DNA from: an uncultured Maribacter sp. | GTDB taxonomy: Bacteria; Bacteroidota; Bacteroidia; Flavobacteriales; Flavobacteriaceae | DNA length: 64,000 nucleotides | NCBI GenBank assembly: GCA_947498505.1 | Contig: CANMKG010000006.1 | Span: 1 to 64,000, forward strand | Direction of reading: 5' to 3' | In this document: positions 19,301-26,834 of the stretch, piece by piece | How the letters are laid out: the number at the start of each line of letters is the position of its first letter | Numbering within the stretch: the first letter of the stretch is position 1 | Position numbers and translations under genes: made by a program | The notes under the pieces: generated by a model | What the model was told of the DNA's origin: nothing | Database searches by the model: none | What the model saw: only the letters and a program-made list of their open reading frames with translations

Positions 19301-19739
19301 TTCCAGCGAAACTCCCGAATCAAACATGAAAGAGATATATGAAATCTATAAACAACAGCAGCAAATTAGAGCTGAATTGGAGAAGCAACTTGAGGATATG
19401 ATTAACGATTCCGATAAAAGCCTGACCAAAAAGATATTGCAGCAAATGCGAGATTTCGAAAGTGATTTGATTGAAAGTGGCATTACTCAGAGGACTCAGA
19501 GTAAGGTTAATATTATTCAGTATGAATTAATGAAGATAAAAGGCGCGGCACTTAAACAAGGTAAAAAGAATGAAAGAGAGGCAAATCAAGCTAAAAAACA
19601 GTTCAATAACTCGTTAATTACTAGACCTTCAGTGTTGGATAATAATACTAATGAAGTGGAAATTTTAAAAAGACAAAGCTTACCTTTGCGCCCAAATTAC
19701 AAAACTAAGGTTAAATCGTATTTTAAATCTGATGATTGA
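16332..19739 (+). CDS. DUF4175-family large membrane protein with coiled coils
   Basis: A 1,135-residue protein. Two N-terminal membrane segments (about 22-50 and 52-75) and a third (about 150-175) precede an extracytoplasmic domain of beta character (180-480). A very long Lys/Glu/Gln-rich coiled coil follows (about 495-720), then a helical part. A Gly/Ser/Lys/Asp low-complexity stretch (about 919-996) precedes the C-terminal helices. This layout matches the DUF4175 family found in Bacteroidetes; no catalytic motif is seen. The start is TTG (MNSYNNILNKLNRFIKKYY), which agrees with the family's usual N-terminus and with the promoter at 16269-16300. Its last 8 bases overlap ybeY, implying translational coupling. 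Confidence 0.82.
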   Translation: MNSYNNILNKLNRFIKKYYTKMLVKGVLLFIAFGMLSFFLFVGVEFFLWLNSTGRLVLLICLLFVEVFLLYRYILVPILYLTRLKAGISNKEASRIIGKHFPSVNDKLVNLLDLAKDNASSELLLASIEQRSNKLDNVPFTKAVNFKDNVKYIPYLGIPLIVLLLLGVSGGIQSFFSSYNRVVNYNLAYEPPAPFYFEVLNDSLSVYDNGLFELEISTVGEVKPQDVYIVIDGEKIVMSESQGIYKYTFNKPLSDARFYLEGNNVVSKDYNLIVIKTPLIQEFEMLLDFPSYLGMFKKVIKGTGNATFPEGTKVSWSVVGKNTQKVNLKVKDTVFSFVKNADNFNYTRRFYSDLEYQILTSNDDVRNFDKLNYNFKVVKDAYPSIKVKEINNDSISLNAVNFTGEISDDYGLTKLKLVYYNESDREDIKEIVLANPESNFDTFYYTFPSGLDLEEGKQYNYYFEVFDNDAIHNFKSVKSEVFRLFLYSDKELKNKELDSSKNAIDDFKNTLKESKEQQKNLEEITKGQREKKALSFNDKNNIKDFIQRQQHQEQLAEKFSKQLHKSIRDKENGDLNDLLKERLERQELEAKRNKRLLEELNEVADKINKEQLAKKLEQLAKNQKSNMRNLEQLLELTKRYYVSEKVSKVARDLKELAKEQKEASELLDKQKSLQTQKELNKQFDALKKELSELKKDNDKLEKPLPIKNSEEKQNSISGDQKEAVDKLNSYDSKGASKKQKSASDKMNEMSDSLSQSSAGGGEDSIAEDAEMLRQVLDNLVIFSFKQEKLYEAIDVDSNDGAFAERIKEQKGLRNLFEHVDDSLFALSLRRAELSEFVNEQINEVYYNVDKALDNMAENRSMQTASYQKYVLNASNSLADFLAKLLDNMEQSMKSGSGSGAGKGFQLPDIIKGQQSLGEKMNGAKPGSKGNSGKGNGSEGKSGENGDEGGKKSGNGDGNEEGKGKGKSGKNGDQGKSGNGAGLGGRGSGEGSSETPESNMKEIYEIYKQQQQIRAELEKQLEDMINDSDKSLTKKILQQMRDFESDLIESGITQRTQSKVNIIQYELMKIKGAALKQGKKNEREANQAKKQFNNSLITRPSVLDNNTNEVEILKRQSLPLRPNYKTKVKSYFKSDD

Positions 19740-20151
19740 TTTTTATAATGAGATAGATTTTGAATTAGAGAATAGGGAAAAGATTATAGATTGGATTAAA
19801 AGAGTAGTTGGTTCGGAAGGGTTTGATGTTGGCGAACTAGTTTATATTTTTTGTGACGATGTATATTTGTTAGAGATTAACCAAAAGTATTTGAATCATG
19901 ATACTTATACAGATATAATCACTTTTGATTATTCTGAGGGAAAGGTCATTGGTGGTGATATATTTATTTCAGTGGATCGTGTGAGGGAAAATTCAAAAGT
20001 GTTTGGGGTTTCTTTTTACAATGAACTTTTAAGGGTTTTAGTTCATGGTGCGTTACACCTTATGGGTTATAAGGACAAGTTGGATGATGATGCTGCAATT
20101 ATGCGAAGCAAAGAGGATGAAAAGATAAAAATGTTCCACGTGGAACAATGA
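19732..20151 (+). CDS. ybeY: Endoribonuclease YbeY (rRNA maturation)
   Basis: YbeY is a single-strand-specific, zinc-dependent RNase needed for 16S rRNA 3' processing and ribosome quality control. The signature is [12 protein letters not shown] at residues 105-116, with His105 and His109. The third zinc ligand, His in the E. coli motif HGMLHLLGYDH, is replaced by Asp115. The upstream [18 protein letters not shown] region is conserved. It has 139 residues. Its last codons (ATG TTC CAC GTG GAA CAA) contain a perfect parS site, so the C-terminal MFHVEQ is dictated by DNA function. It overlaps DUF4175 by 8 bases and precedes mnmG by 4. Confidence 0.93.
   Translation: MIDFYNEIDFELENREKIIDWIKRVVGSEGFDVGELVYIFCDDVYLLEINQKYLNHDTYTDIITFDYSEGKVIGGDIFISVDRVRENSKVFGVSFYNELLRVLVHGALHLMGYKDKLDDDAAIMRSKEDEKIKMFHVEQ
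20132..20147. promoter_or_regulatory. parS site (ParB binding), inside the 3' end of ybeY
   Basis: The 16-base palindrome TGTTCCACGTGGAACA matches the known chromosomal parS sequence of the Pseudomonas type (TGTTCCACGTGGAAC). It lies in frame at the end of ybeY and 8 bases before mnmG. An identical copy is at 22499-22514. Confidence 0.82.
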
Positions 20152-20155
20152 AATT

Positions 20156-22024
20156 ATGTTTGATAATATTTATGATGTAATCGTTGTAGGTGGTGGGCAT
20201 GCTGGTGCCGAAGCTGCTGCTGCTGCTGCCAATATGGGTTCTAAAACCTTATTGGTAACTATGAATCTACAAGCTATTGGGCAAATGTCTTGCAATCCTG
20301 CTATGGGTGGAATTGCTAAAGGGCAAATTGTTCGAGAAATAGATGCACTTGGCGGCTATAGTGGAATAATAACCGACAAGTCTGCTATACAGTTTAAAAT
20401 GCTTAATAAATCCAAAGGCCCTGCTATGTGGAGCCCTAGAGCTCAAAGTGACCGTATGCGATTTGCTGAGGAGTGGAGATTGGCTTTAGAAAACACACCA
20501 AATGTTGATTTTTATCAGGAAATGGTTTCTAGTTTGATAATTGAAAAGGATGCTGTTGTAGGTGTAAGAACTTCATTAGGTATTGAAATTAAATCAAAAT
20601 CTGTTGTGCTTACTAATGGTACCTTTTTAAACGGTTTAATTCATATAGGGGAGAAGAACTTTAGCGGCGGTAGAGCTGGTGAAAGGGCAGCAAAAGGTAT
20701 AACGGAACAGTTAGTTGATATTGGTTTTGATTCAGGCCGGATGAAGACAGGCACACCTCCACGCGTTGACGGAAGATCACTGGATTATTCAAAAATGATT
20801 GTACAGCCTGGTGATGATGCACCTGAAAAGTTTTCGTATTTAAATACCCCTAAGCTGGTTGAACAAAGAGACTGTTATATGTCTCATACTAGTGAACTGG
20901 TTCATGATTTATTACGCGAAGGGTTTGATAGGTCTCCTATGTTTAATGGTCGAATTAAAAGTTTGGGGCCACGATATTGCCCATCCATTGAGGATAAAAT
21001 TAACAGATTTGCAGACAAAAATAGCCATCAGTTGTTCGTTGAACCTGAGGGTTGGGATACTGTTGAGGTATATGTAAATGGATTTTCAACTTCTTTGCCT
21101 GAGGACGTACAGTTTAAAGCTTTGCGTTCAGTTGTGGGATTTGAGAATGTAAAATTCTTTAGACCTGGTTATGCCATAGAGTATGACTATTTTCCACCAA
21201 CACAATTAAAACATACCTTGGAAACTAAGTTGGTAAGTAACTTATATTTTGCTGGTCAAATAAATGGTACTACGGGTTATGAAGAAGCAGCTTCGCAGGG
21301 ATTGATGGCAGGAATAAACGCTCACTTGAAAGTGCATGAAAAGGAAGCTTTTACTTTAAAAAGGGATGAAGCTTATATTGGTGTTTTAATAGATGATTTA
21401 ATTACAAAAGGAACGGAGGAGCCATATAGAATGTTTACTTCTCGCGCTGAATATAGAACCCTGTTGAGACAGGATAATGCTGATTTAAGATTAACGCCTA
21501 AAGGATTTGAAATAGGGTTGGCCAAGAAGGAGCGCTTAGAACGTATGGAGGAAAAGCAGGCTAAATCTAATATGTTTGTAAATTTCTTTAAGGAGACCAG
21601 TGTTAAGCCTGAAGAGATTAATCCAATATTGGAAAGTGTAAATTCTGCATTGGTTAAGCAATCTGCTAAAATGTTTAAATCGTTTTCTAGGCCAAAGGTT
21701 ACCATGGAGCATATGCTTAAAATTGATTCGGTTTCTGATTTCGTTAATTCGAATGAGTTGGATTCTGAGGTTCTAGAGCAAACCGAAATTCAGGTTAAAT
21801 ACGCGGGGTATATTGCTAAGGAAAAACTAAATGCGGATAAATTACAACGTCTAGAAGGCGTTAAAATTCCTGAGAATTTTGATTACACTAAGTTAAAATC
21901 GTTATCCTTTGAGGCTCGGGAAAAATTAACGGCTATTCAGCCTGTGACCATATCACAGGCCTCTCGTATTAGTGGAGTTACACCAAGTGATATTAGTGTA
22001 CTATTAGTTTATATGGGAAGATGA
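20156..22024 (+). CDS. mnmG: tRNA uridine-5-carboxymethylaminomethyl modification enzyme MnmG (GidA)
   Basis: This FAD enzyme works with MnmE to place the cmnm5 group on U34 of certain tRNAs. The N-terminal FAD-binding site is [18 protein letters not shown] (residues 10-28). The MnmG signatures [15 protein letters not shown] and [16 protein letters not shown] are present. The C-terminal helical domain ends in [16 protein letters not shown]-like residues. Its 622 residues are the normal length. The stop overlaps the next gene's start (ATGA at 22021-22024). In many bacteria gidA sits near oriC, and the flanking parS sites agree with that. Confidence 0.97.
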   Translation: MFDNIYDVIVVGGGHAGAEAAAAAANMGSKTLLVTMNLQAIGQMSCNPAMGGIAKGQIVREIDALGGYSGIITDKSAIQFKMLNKSKGPAMWSPRAQSDRMRFAEEWRLALENTPNVDFYQEMVSSLIIEKDAVVGVRTSLGIEIKSKSVVLTNGTFLNGLIHIGEKNFSGGRAGERAAKGITEQLVDIGFDSGRMKTGTPPRVDGRSLDYSKMIVQPGDDAPEKFSYLNTPKLVEQRDCYMSHTSELVHDLLREGFDRSPMFNGRIKSLGPRYCPSIEDKINRFADKNSHQLFVEPEGWDTVEVYVNGFSTSLPEDVQFKALRSVVGFENVKFFRPGYAIEYDYFPPTQLKHTLETKLVSNLYFAGQINGTTGYEEAASQGLMAGINAHLKVHEKEAFTLKRDEAYIGVLIDDLITKGTEEPYRMFTSRAEYRTLLRQDNADLRLTPKGFEIGLAKKERLERMEEKQAKSNMFVNFFKETSVKPEEINPILESVNSALVKQSAKMFKSFSRPKVTMEHMLKIDSVSDFVNSNELDSEVLEQTEIQVKYAGYIAKEKLNADKLQRLEGVKIPENFDYTKLKSLSFEAREKLTAIQPVTISQASRISGVTPSDISVLLVYMGR

Positions 22025-22494
22025 AAAATAGCATGTTGTTTAAACAAGATAAACCAACCACAGCTAAGATATTAGGAGTTTGTATGTTTGTTGTAGCTTG
22101 TATTCAGCTACTATATAAATCAAATATTTCGGAATTAGTTGCACTATTTTTATTGTCTACTTCTATTTTGGGCTACTCGGTTGCTTATGAGATTAGGAGT
22201 GATTTTAAAAATAAAAAGCATTTTAGGCTTTTTGGTTTTTCTGTTTTAGAGCTTAAGCTTAATTGCATAAAACCAGATTATATATCTGTTTTTTCGGCTT
22301 CTTTTAATGTAGGAACAGGTTGGGGTCCTATAGCGGCTATGAATGCTAAAAATGGTTCTAAAAGTTATGTAATTAGGTTTTTTAAAGGAAATCAATATTT
22401 TACTGTTTTTAAAAGTAATTCGTTAACGGAGGTAGAGCAAAAAGGAGAGGAATTAGCATCGCTTTTGAAGATTAATTTGGTCAACAAAATTTAA
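22021..22494 (+). CDS. Small membrane protein, function unknown
   Basis: A 157-residue protein. Two membrane segments lie at about residues 17-33 and 36-54 ([31 protein letters not shown]). A soluble beta-rich part follows ([35 protein letters not shown]) that resembles a PH-like fold; this is a guess from the pattern. The start overlaps the mnmG stop by 4 bases, so it is translationally coupled to mnmG. I recognise no family. The second parS copy begins 5 bases after its stop. Confidence 0.7.
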   Translation: MKNSMLFKQDKPTTAKILGVCMFVVACIQLLYKSNISELVALFLLSTSILGYSVAYEIRSDFKNKKHFRLFGFSVLELKLNCIKPDYISVFSASFNVGTGWGPIAAMNAKNGSKSYVIRFFKGNQYFTVFKSNSLTEVEQKGEELASLLKINLVNKI

Positions 22495-22498
22495 TTTT

Positions 22499-22514
22499 TG
22501 TTCCACGTGGAACA
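22499..22514. promoter_or_regulatory. Second parS site, intergenic
   Basis: TGTTCCACGTGGAACA is identical to the copy at 20132-20147, 2,367 bases away. Here the dyad extends to 24 bases (22495-22518) by an outer T5/A5 pair. It sits between a membrane-protein gene and a methyltransferase gene. The outer T/A runs could also make it a weak terminator. Confidence 0.82.
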
Positions 22515-22653
22515 AAAAGTTGATATAGTTACACTCTTGAGAAATCTCATTTATCGGAAATCAAATTGCTTAATAAAGATTCCCTTTTTAGAGAAGCCGT
22601 TTTGAAGTATCTTCGTAACTTGAAATTTGAAAATCTCTCCACATATAATTACG

Positions 22654-23481
22654 ATGAGCGTTTATTTAAAAACTAAAGACTATTCCGTTTCAGGAGAAAG
22701 TTTTGAATTAACTTTTGATGAGGACAAGCAAATGTTGATTACTACTCCGCAACCGGAAAGTTTAAATAAATACTACGAAAGCGAAGATTATATTTCGCAT
22801 ACAGATGCTAGTAAATCGTTAGTGGATAAAATCTATCAGGTTGTAAAAAAATACAGTTTAGCTAAAAAGTTAGTTTTAATAGAATCGTTATCCTCGGATT
22901 CAAAAAAATTATTGGATGTTGGTGCAGGAACGGGAGACTTTTTATCTATTGCCAAAAATAATAAATGGAATGTTTTTGGAGTAGAACCTAATACTCGGGC
23001 GAACCAACTAGCAAGTAAAAAGGGGCTTCAGCTTTTCGCAAATATTGAAGAACTAGGAGAAACTAATTTTGATGTAATTACGCTTTGGCATGTTTTAGAA
23101 CATCTTCCGAATTTAGAATCTCAGATTGAAAAATTTAAGGCTTTATTATCAGATAATGGAACTTTAATTATTGCTGTTCCTAATTACAAATCATACGATG
23201 CAAAAAAATATGGAGCGTATTGGGCGGCTTATGATGTTCCAAGACATTTATGGCATTTTTCACAAAGCGCAATTAAAAGGCTTTTTTCTAATGTGGATAT
23301 GGAAGTGGTTAAAACTAAACCCATGATTTTTGATTCGTTTTATGTTTCACTGCTTTCAGAAAAATATAAGACAGGAAAACAAAATTTTTTACGAGGATTT
23401 ATATCCGGTTTAAAATCTAATCTTAGTGCCATTAATACTGGGGAATACTCTTCGTTGATTTATATCATAAAAAAGAGGTGA
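22654..23481 (+). CDS. Class I SAM-dependent methyltransferase
   Basis: The SAM-binding motif I is clear: LLDVGAGTGDFLSIAKNN (about residues 86-103), with an acidic residue at the end of strand 2 (FGVEPNTRANQLA). Motif IV region is FDVITLWHVLEHLPNLE. A longer C-terminal part (HLWHFSQSAIKRLF) resembles the Methyltransf_23 family. The substrate is unknown; related proteins modify lipids, quinones or glycans. I used ATG at 22654 (MSVYLKTKDYSVSGES) because family members begin with a KTKDYSVSGE-like strand; the TTG at 22627 adds non-conserved residues. The gene is 275 residues. Confidence 0.85.
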   Translation: MSVYLKTKDYSVSGESFELTFDEDKQMLITTPQPESLNKYYESEDYISHTDASKSLVDKIYQVVKKYSLAKKLVLIESLSSDSKKLLDVGAGTGDFLSIAKNNKWNVFGVEPNTRANQLASKKGLQLFANIEELGETNFDVITLWHVLEHLPNLESQIEKFKALLSDNGTLIIAVPNYKSYDAKKYGAYWAAYDVPRHLWHFSQSAIKRLFSNVDMEVVKTKPMIFDSFYVSLLSEKYKTGKQNFLRGFISGLKSNLSAINTGEYSSLIYIIKKR

Positions 23482-23759
23482 AAGCACATTTTAAGCGCTT
23501 TTAAGCTTGTTTTTATCAGGTGCATGGTAAATTGTATTTATAACTTCTAAAATACTGTTATGCGTCTTCTTTGAGATGTGTAAAATATAATTTAAATTTA
23601 TTGAAACAGTGCTTTTAAATAGATTTTAACTATGGATGGGTTTTGCCCTTTTTTAAGAGTCCTTATAAATCTTTTTTAATTAAGACATAAGTATAAAAAG
23701 CTTTGTTATTTTAGCGAATCAAAATTTTGAGAACTACTATTAAATAAAATATTAAAAAA
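23482..23759 (+). other. 278-base gap before the OmpH-like gene
   Basis: No gene seen. It contains TTTG at 23702-23705 with AAATTTTG 16 bases further on, a weak promoter candidate that misses the first T of the -7 element. It also contains a small palindrome AAGCGCTT near 23490-23500. Confidence 0.4.
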
Positions 23760-24266
23760 ATGAAAAAATTAGTTTTAGCGATGGTTGTGTTGGGAATGGT
23801 TTCATGCCAACAAGATAAAATAGGGTATGTTGATAATGTTAAGTTGATGGAAAAGTATCAAGAAAAGATTGATGTAGAAGCCAAATTTAAAGCTAAAGCA
23901 GAAGCATTAACAAAAAAGAGAGATAGTATTTCTCAAGCTTTTCAGATTGAGGCACAAGCTTTTCAAGCAAAAGCACAAAACATGTCTCAGAAAAAGGCTC
24001 AAGAAGAGTATGGTATTATGCAACAAAAAGGTCAGTTTATTGGTCAGCAATTACAGCAAGAGGATCAGCTATTACAAGCTGAAGGGCAAACCGAAATGGA
24101 TAGTATTGTAAGCAAGGTTAAAAAAGAAATTAAAGCATACGGAAAAGCTAATGGTTATACCTATATTTTAGGTGGAGGTGAGGGCGGTAGCGTTCTTTAC
24201 GGAACCGATGCAAATGATCTTACAGAGCAAGTTGTTAAAATATTAAACGACAACTATAAAAAGTAA
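23760..24266 (+). CDS. OmpH/Skp-like periplasmic chaperone, predicted lipoprotein
   Basis: A 168-residue protein. The N-terminus has a lipobox (VLGMVSCQQ, Cys at residue 17), so it would be a lipoprotein. The body IGYVDNVKLMEKYQEK is the OmpH/Skp start. A long Gln/Ala/Lys-rich coiled coil follows (KKRDSISQAFQIEAQAFQAK), and the end (GYTYILGGGEGGSVLYGT) is the conserved C-terminal strand region. Skp chaperones bind unfolded outer-membrane proteins in the periplasm. Unlike typical Skp, which is soluble, this copy is probably anchored. It is monocistronic and followed by a strong terminator. Confidence 0.88.
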   Translation: MKKLVLAMVVLGMVSCQQDKIGYVDNVKLMEKYQEKIDVEAKFKAKAEALTKKRDSISQAFQIEAQAFQAKAQNMSQKKAQEEYGIMQQKGQFIGQQLQQEDQLLQAEGQTEMDSIVSKVKKEIKAYGKANGYTYILGGGEGGSVLYGTDANDLTEQVVKILNDNYKK

Positions 24267-24282
24267 ACTATTAGTTTTAAAT

Positions 24283-24318
24283 AAAAAAGGGTTCGACACT
24301 AATGTCGAACCCTTTTTT
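24283..24318. terminator. Bidirectional terminator between the OmpH-like gene and the convergent lipoprotein gene
   Basis: A perfect 16-bp stem (24283-24298 with 24303-24318; core GGGTTCGACA) has a 4-base loop and A/T tracts on both sides. Confidence 0.93.
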
Positions 24319-24353
24319 TTGTTATTAACTATCTGATTATAAGTTGTTTAAAA

Positions 24354-25064
24354 TTATTTTTCAGTGTCTATGACAACATTAAAATGATGTATTTGAGTGT
24401 TATTTTCATCCGCCATTTCTAAATAAGGAAGGGCAATTGTACTTTCACCAATTTTAGCGAAAGCAGATTTGGCTTCTTGCATATCTGTCCAGTATAAAAC
24501 ATCTATCCAATACTTATCTTCAGTTAAGAGTAGCTTTCGACTTAAAAAACCATCAAACGTATCTAGAAGTGGATTTAATTTTTTTGCTGCCGCTATAATT
24601 TCATCTTCACTATAGTTGTCTTTAGTCTTGCTGATAACTATTTCCACAACACCAGTTTTCCCTTGTTTTTCTTGTGTCATAAAAATGGGTTTTGCAATAA
24701 ATATTTTTGACGCAGTTGTATCTGGGTCCATTGTGGCAAAGAATTTTTGACAAGTTGTACTTTGCAATTCTATTTCCGATGCTTTTTCAAAAGAAGTAAT
24801 GTCTCTATAAAAAAAAATATCACCTATCAAGTTTGGGTATTTGTTGCTAATAAGCATTTTTCTACCATAATAACCATCAAACTTATCAACCACAGGGTCA
24901 ATAGCACTTGATAGATTAATAACTTCCTCTTGGGAGTATTGAGGTAATGTTTTACCAATTATTAGTATGGCGGTGTTTATATCTGAATTTGCACTTTGTT
25001 TGTTGTTTGAAGTGTTTTCGCAGTTAATAATGAGCATTAATAGTAAAATTAGTAGTTGTTTCAT
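24354..25064 (-). CDS. Lipoprotein with two internally duplicated ferredoxin-like (ABM-type) domains
   Basis: ATG at 25064 gives a lipoprotein signal (MKQLLILLLMLIINCENT; Cys at residue 15), so I prefer it to the longer start at 25103. The mature part has two related halves: VDKFDGYYGRKMLISNKYPN with DIFFYRDITSFEKASE, and LDTFDGFLSRKLLLTEDKY with DVLYWTDMQEAKSAFAK. This repeat looks like a duplicated dimeric alpha+beta barrel domain, as in antibiotic-biosynthesis-monooxygenase-like proteins. I cannot assign a function. It is 236 residues, lies last in a minus-strand group after doxX and holB, and begins 84 bases after the DoxX stop. Confidence 0.72.
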   Translation of the reverse strand: MKQLLILLLMLIINCENTSNNKQSANSDINTAILIIGKTLPQYSQEEVINLSSAIDPVVDKFDGYYGRKMLISNKYPNLIGDIFFYRDITSFEKASEIELQSTTCQKFFATMDPDTTASKIFIAKPIFMTQEKQGKTGVVEIVISKTKDNYSEDEIIAAAKKLNPLLDTFDGFLSRKLLLTEDKYWIDVLYWTDMQEAKSAFAKIGESTIALPYLEMADENNTQIHHFNVVIDTEK

Positions 25065-25148
25065 TTTAGAAGTAAATAAAGTTTGAAACAAAACTAAAAT
25101 CAACTAAAGACAGCCTAATGTCAAGGGTGCTTACAATTTGTAATTTTT

Positions 25149-25547
25149 TTAACCTTGAAGTAAATAAACTAAAAAAATGGTGGGAATAAAATAAATAACA
25201 ATAGTTCTAGCACCATCATAATCTTTGGCTATGCGCTGGCCAAAAAGCAACATGAATAAAACAACACTAGATAAAATTCCTCCGTAAAATGCAATTAACT
25301 TGCTGCCAGAAGTTAGAATCTCGTAAATGCCAATAACACAAAGTACTCCCGCTACTATTTCAGTAATTAAAATTATAGAAACCAAAAGAGGAACAATGTC
25401 TTTAAACATTGTTTTAGAAAAGTGTTCCTTTAGCCATGATATGTTTCCTTTCCAATCGGTTATTTTATCAAGACCACTTTGAAGAAAAGTAATTATTAAA
25501 AATATGAGTAATAGAATCTCTGTTATGTTGTTTAAAATAGAATCCAT
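25149..25547 (-). CDS. DoxX-family membrane protein
   Basis: A 132-residue protein with four predicted membrane segments (about 8-26, 47-70, 78-98 and 113-130). The DoxX-type features are FLQSGLDKITDWKG near residue 25 and LLFGQRIAKDYDGA near residue 101. DoxX relatives act in respiratory or quinone-related redox chemistry; here the role is unknown. It starts 12 bases after holB ends, so it is likely on the holB transcript. Confidence 0.8.
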   Translation of the reverse strand: MDSILNNITEILLLIFLIITFLQSGLDKITDWKGNISWLKEHFSKTMFKDIVPLLVSIILITEIVAGVLCVIGIYEILTSGSKLIAFYGGILSSVVLFMLLFGQRIAKDYDGARTIVIYFIPTIFLVYLLQG

Positions 25548-25559
25548 AATATACTTTAA

Positions 25560-26711
25560 TTATCCTGCTTTTTTGTGAAGTAATCGGGTCAATTTTATGG
25601 AAAGGTCAGTAAAGATTATTTTCGCATTTCCATTTCGTTCCACATGATATATAGCATCTTCCAATTCGCCAACGATATCTAAAATGTTATTTTCATGGAT
25701 AAAAGGAGCAAACTTTTCAAGCTTAAAACCATCTGAATGTATTTGCATATAAGCAAGCTCATTTGCTTTATAATTAATTAGCAAAGCTTGTCGAATAACT
25801 GCAATGCAATAGTGCATGAATTTTTTTTGAGTTTCTCTACCCGTTTTTGCAATTTCTTCGCTCCAAAGAATTAGCTCATGAATAGCAGCCTTGTTCCCTT
25901 TGGCTTTAAATGCACTTCTAACCCATTGTACAAACCATTTTTCAAAAACTAAATCTTCAGAATCGTTATTTACTAAATCAAGAGCTTTGTTAAAATTGCC
26001 ATTTGCTTCATGAGAAAAACGTATAGCCTCTTCTCTCGTTGCACCTTTTTCAACTAAGGCATCTGCAATTGTATCATCTGCAAGAGGGGGAAAATGCAAT
26101 ATTTGACAGCGAGATTTTATGGTTTGTATAATTTGTTCTTCACTCTCACATAGCAACAAAAAAACTGTTTTTTCTGGTGGCTCCTCAATAAGTTTTAACA
26201 GCTTGTTTGAAGCCGCAGTATTCATATATTCTGCCATCCAAATGAGCATAACTTTATAGCCGCCCTCGTAAGATTTTAAAACCAATTTTTTAACAATATC
26301 TTGCGCCTCATCAACACCTATTTGCCCTTGCTTTTTTTCAATATCTATAAAACGATACCAATCAAAAAGATTTCCGTAAGGTTGCTCCTTAACAAAGCGT
26401 CTCCAATCTTCCATATAATGGTTGCTAACTGCATGACTTTTTACTTTATCTGAGTTTGCAACAGGAAATGCAAAATGCATATCAGGATGGGCTAAAGCAT
26501 CAAACTTAATGTTACAACTTTCATTTTCACCAATATTTTCACCATTAGCATTTCCACAAATAACATATTGCGCATAAGCTAAAGCCATTGGAAGAATACC
26601 AGAACCTTCGGGTCCAACAAATAATTGGGCATGCGGAATTCTGCCTTTATCCGCACTTGACGATAAATGATTTTTTATATGAGAAAGCCCTAAAACATCT
26701 TTAAACAACAT
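25560..26711 (-). CDS. holB: DNA polymerase III subunit delta'
   Basis: This clamp-loader subunit helps load the beta sliding clamp. The AAA+ core is recognisable from LFVGPEGSGILPMALAYAQY (degenerate P-loop, lacking the Lys-Thr), KLLKLIEEPPEKTVFLLLCE and KSRCQILHFPPL (SRC motif). A collar domain lies in the C-terminal part. The degenerate P-loop agrees with delta' not hydrolysing ATP. It has 383 residues. A TAnnTTTG element (26717-26724, minus strand) ends only 5 bases before the ATG, so the transcript may be nearly leaderless. The gene is divergent from pgk. Confidence 0.93.
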   Translation of the reverse strand: MLFKDVLGLSHIKNHLSSSADKGRIPHAQLFVGPEGSGILPMALAYAQYVICGNANGENIGENESCNIKFDALAHPDMHFAFPVANSDKVKSHAVSNHYMEDWRRFVKEQPYGNLFDWYRFIDIEKKQGQIGVDEAQDIVKKLVLKSYEGGYKVMLIWMAEYMNTAASNKLLKLIEEPPEKTVFLLLCESEEQIIQTIKSRCQILHFPPLADDTIADALVEKGATREEAIRFSHEANGNFNKALDLVNNDSEDLVFEKWFVQWVRSAFKAKGNKAAIHELILWSEEIAKTGRETQKKFMHYCIAVIRQALLINYKANELAYMQIHSDGFKLEKFAPFIHENNILDIVGELEDAIYHVERNGNAKIIFTDLSIKLTRLLHKKAG

Positions 26712-26716
26712 GGGCT

Positions 26717-26724
26717 CAAAGATA
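26717..26724 (-). promoter_or_regulatory. -7 element (TATCTTTG on the minus strand) at the start of holB
   Basis: An exact TAnnTTTG match on the minus strand, 5 bases before the holB ATG at 26711. No TTG is seen at the standard spacing. Confidence 0.4.
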
Positions 26725-26804
26725 GGTTTTTTGAAGTATTGGTAAATATCATTTCATATTACAAATTATCAAGTATAAGCCTTTAAACCAATAGCATAAA
26801 TCTT

Positions 26805-26812
26805 TACCTTTG
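26805..26812 (+). promoter_or_regulatory. -7 element (TACCTTTG) upstream of pgk
   Basis: An exact TAnnTTTG match, 22 bases before the ATG at 26835, on the expected strand of a strongly expressed gene. Confidence 0.55.
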
Positions 26813-26834
26813 CTGCTTTCTAAAAACAGATTTT

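Noticed and set aside
21373-21705. A 110-codon minus-strand frame
   Set aside because: Antisense to mnmG, which is complete and conserved.
24283-24318. Possible tRNA T-loop (GGTTCGA)
   Set aside because: The sequence is a perfect terminator hairpin, with no acceptor stem or anticodon arm.
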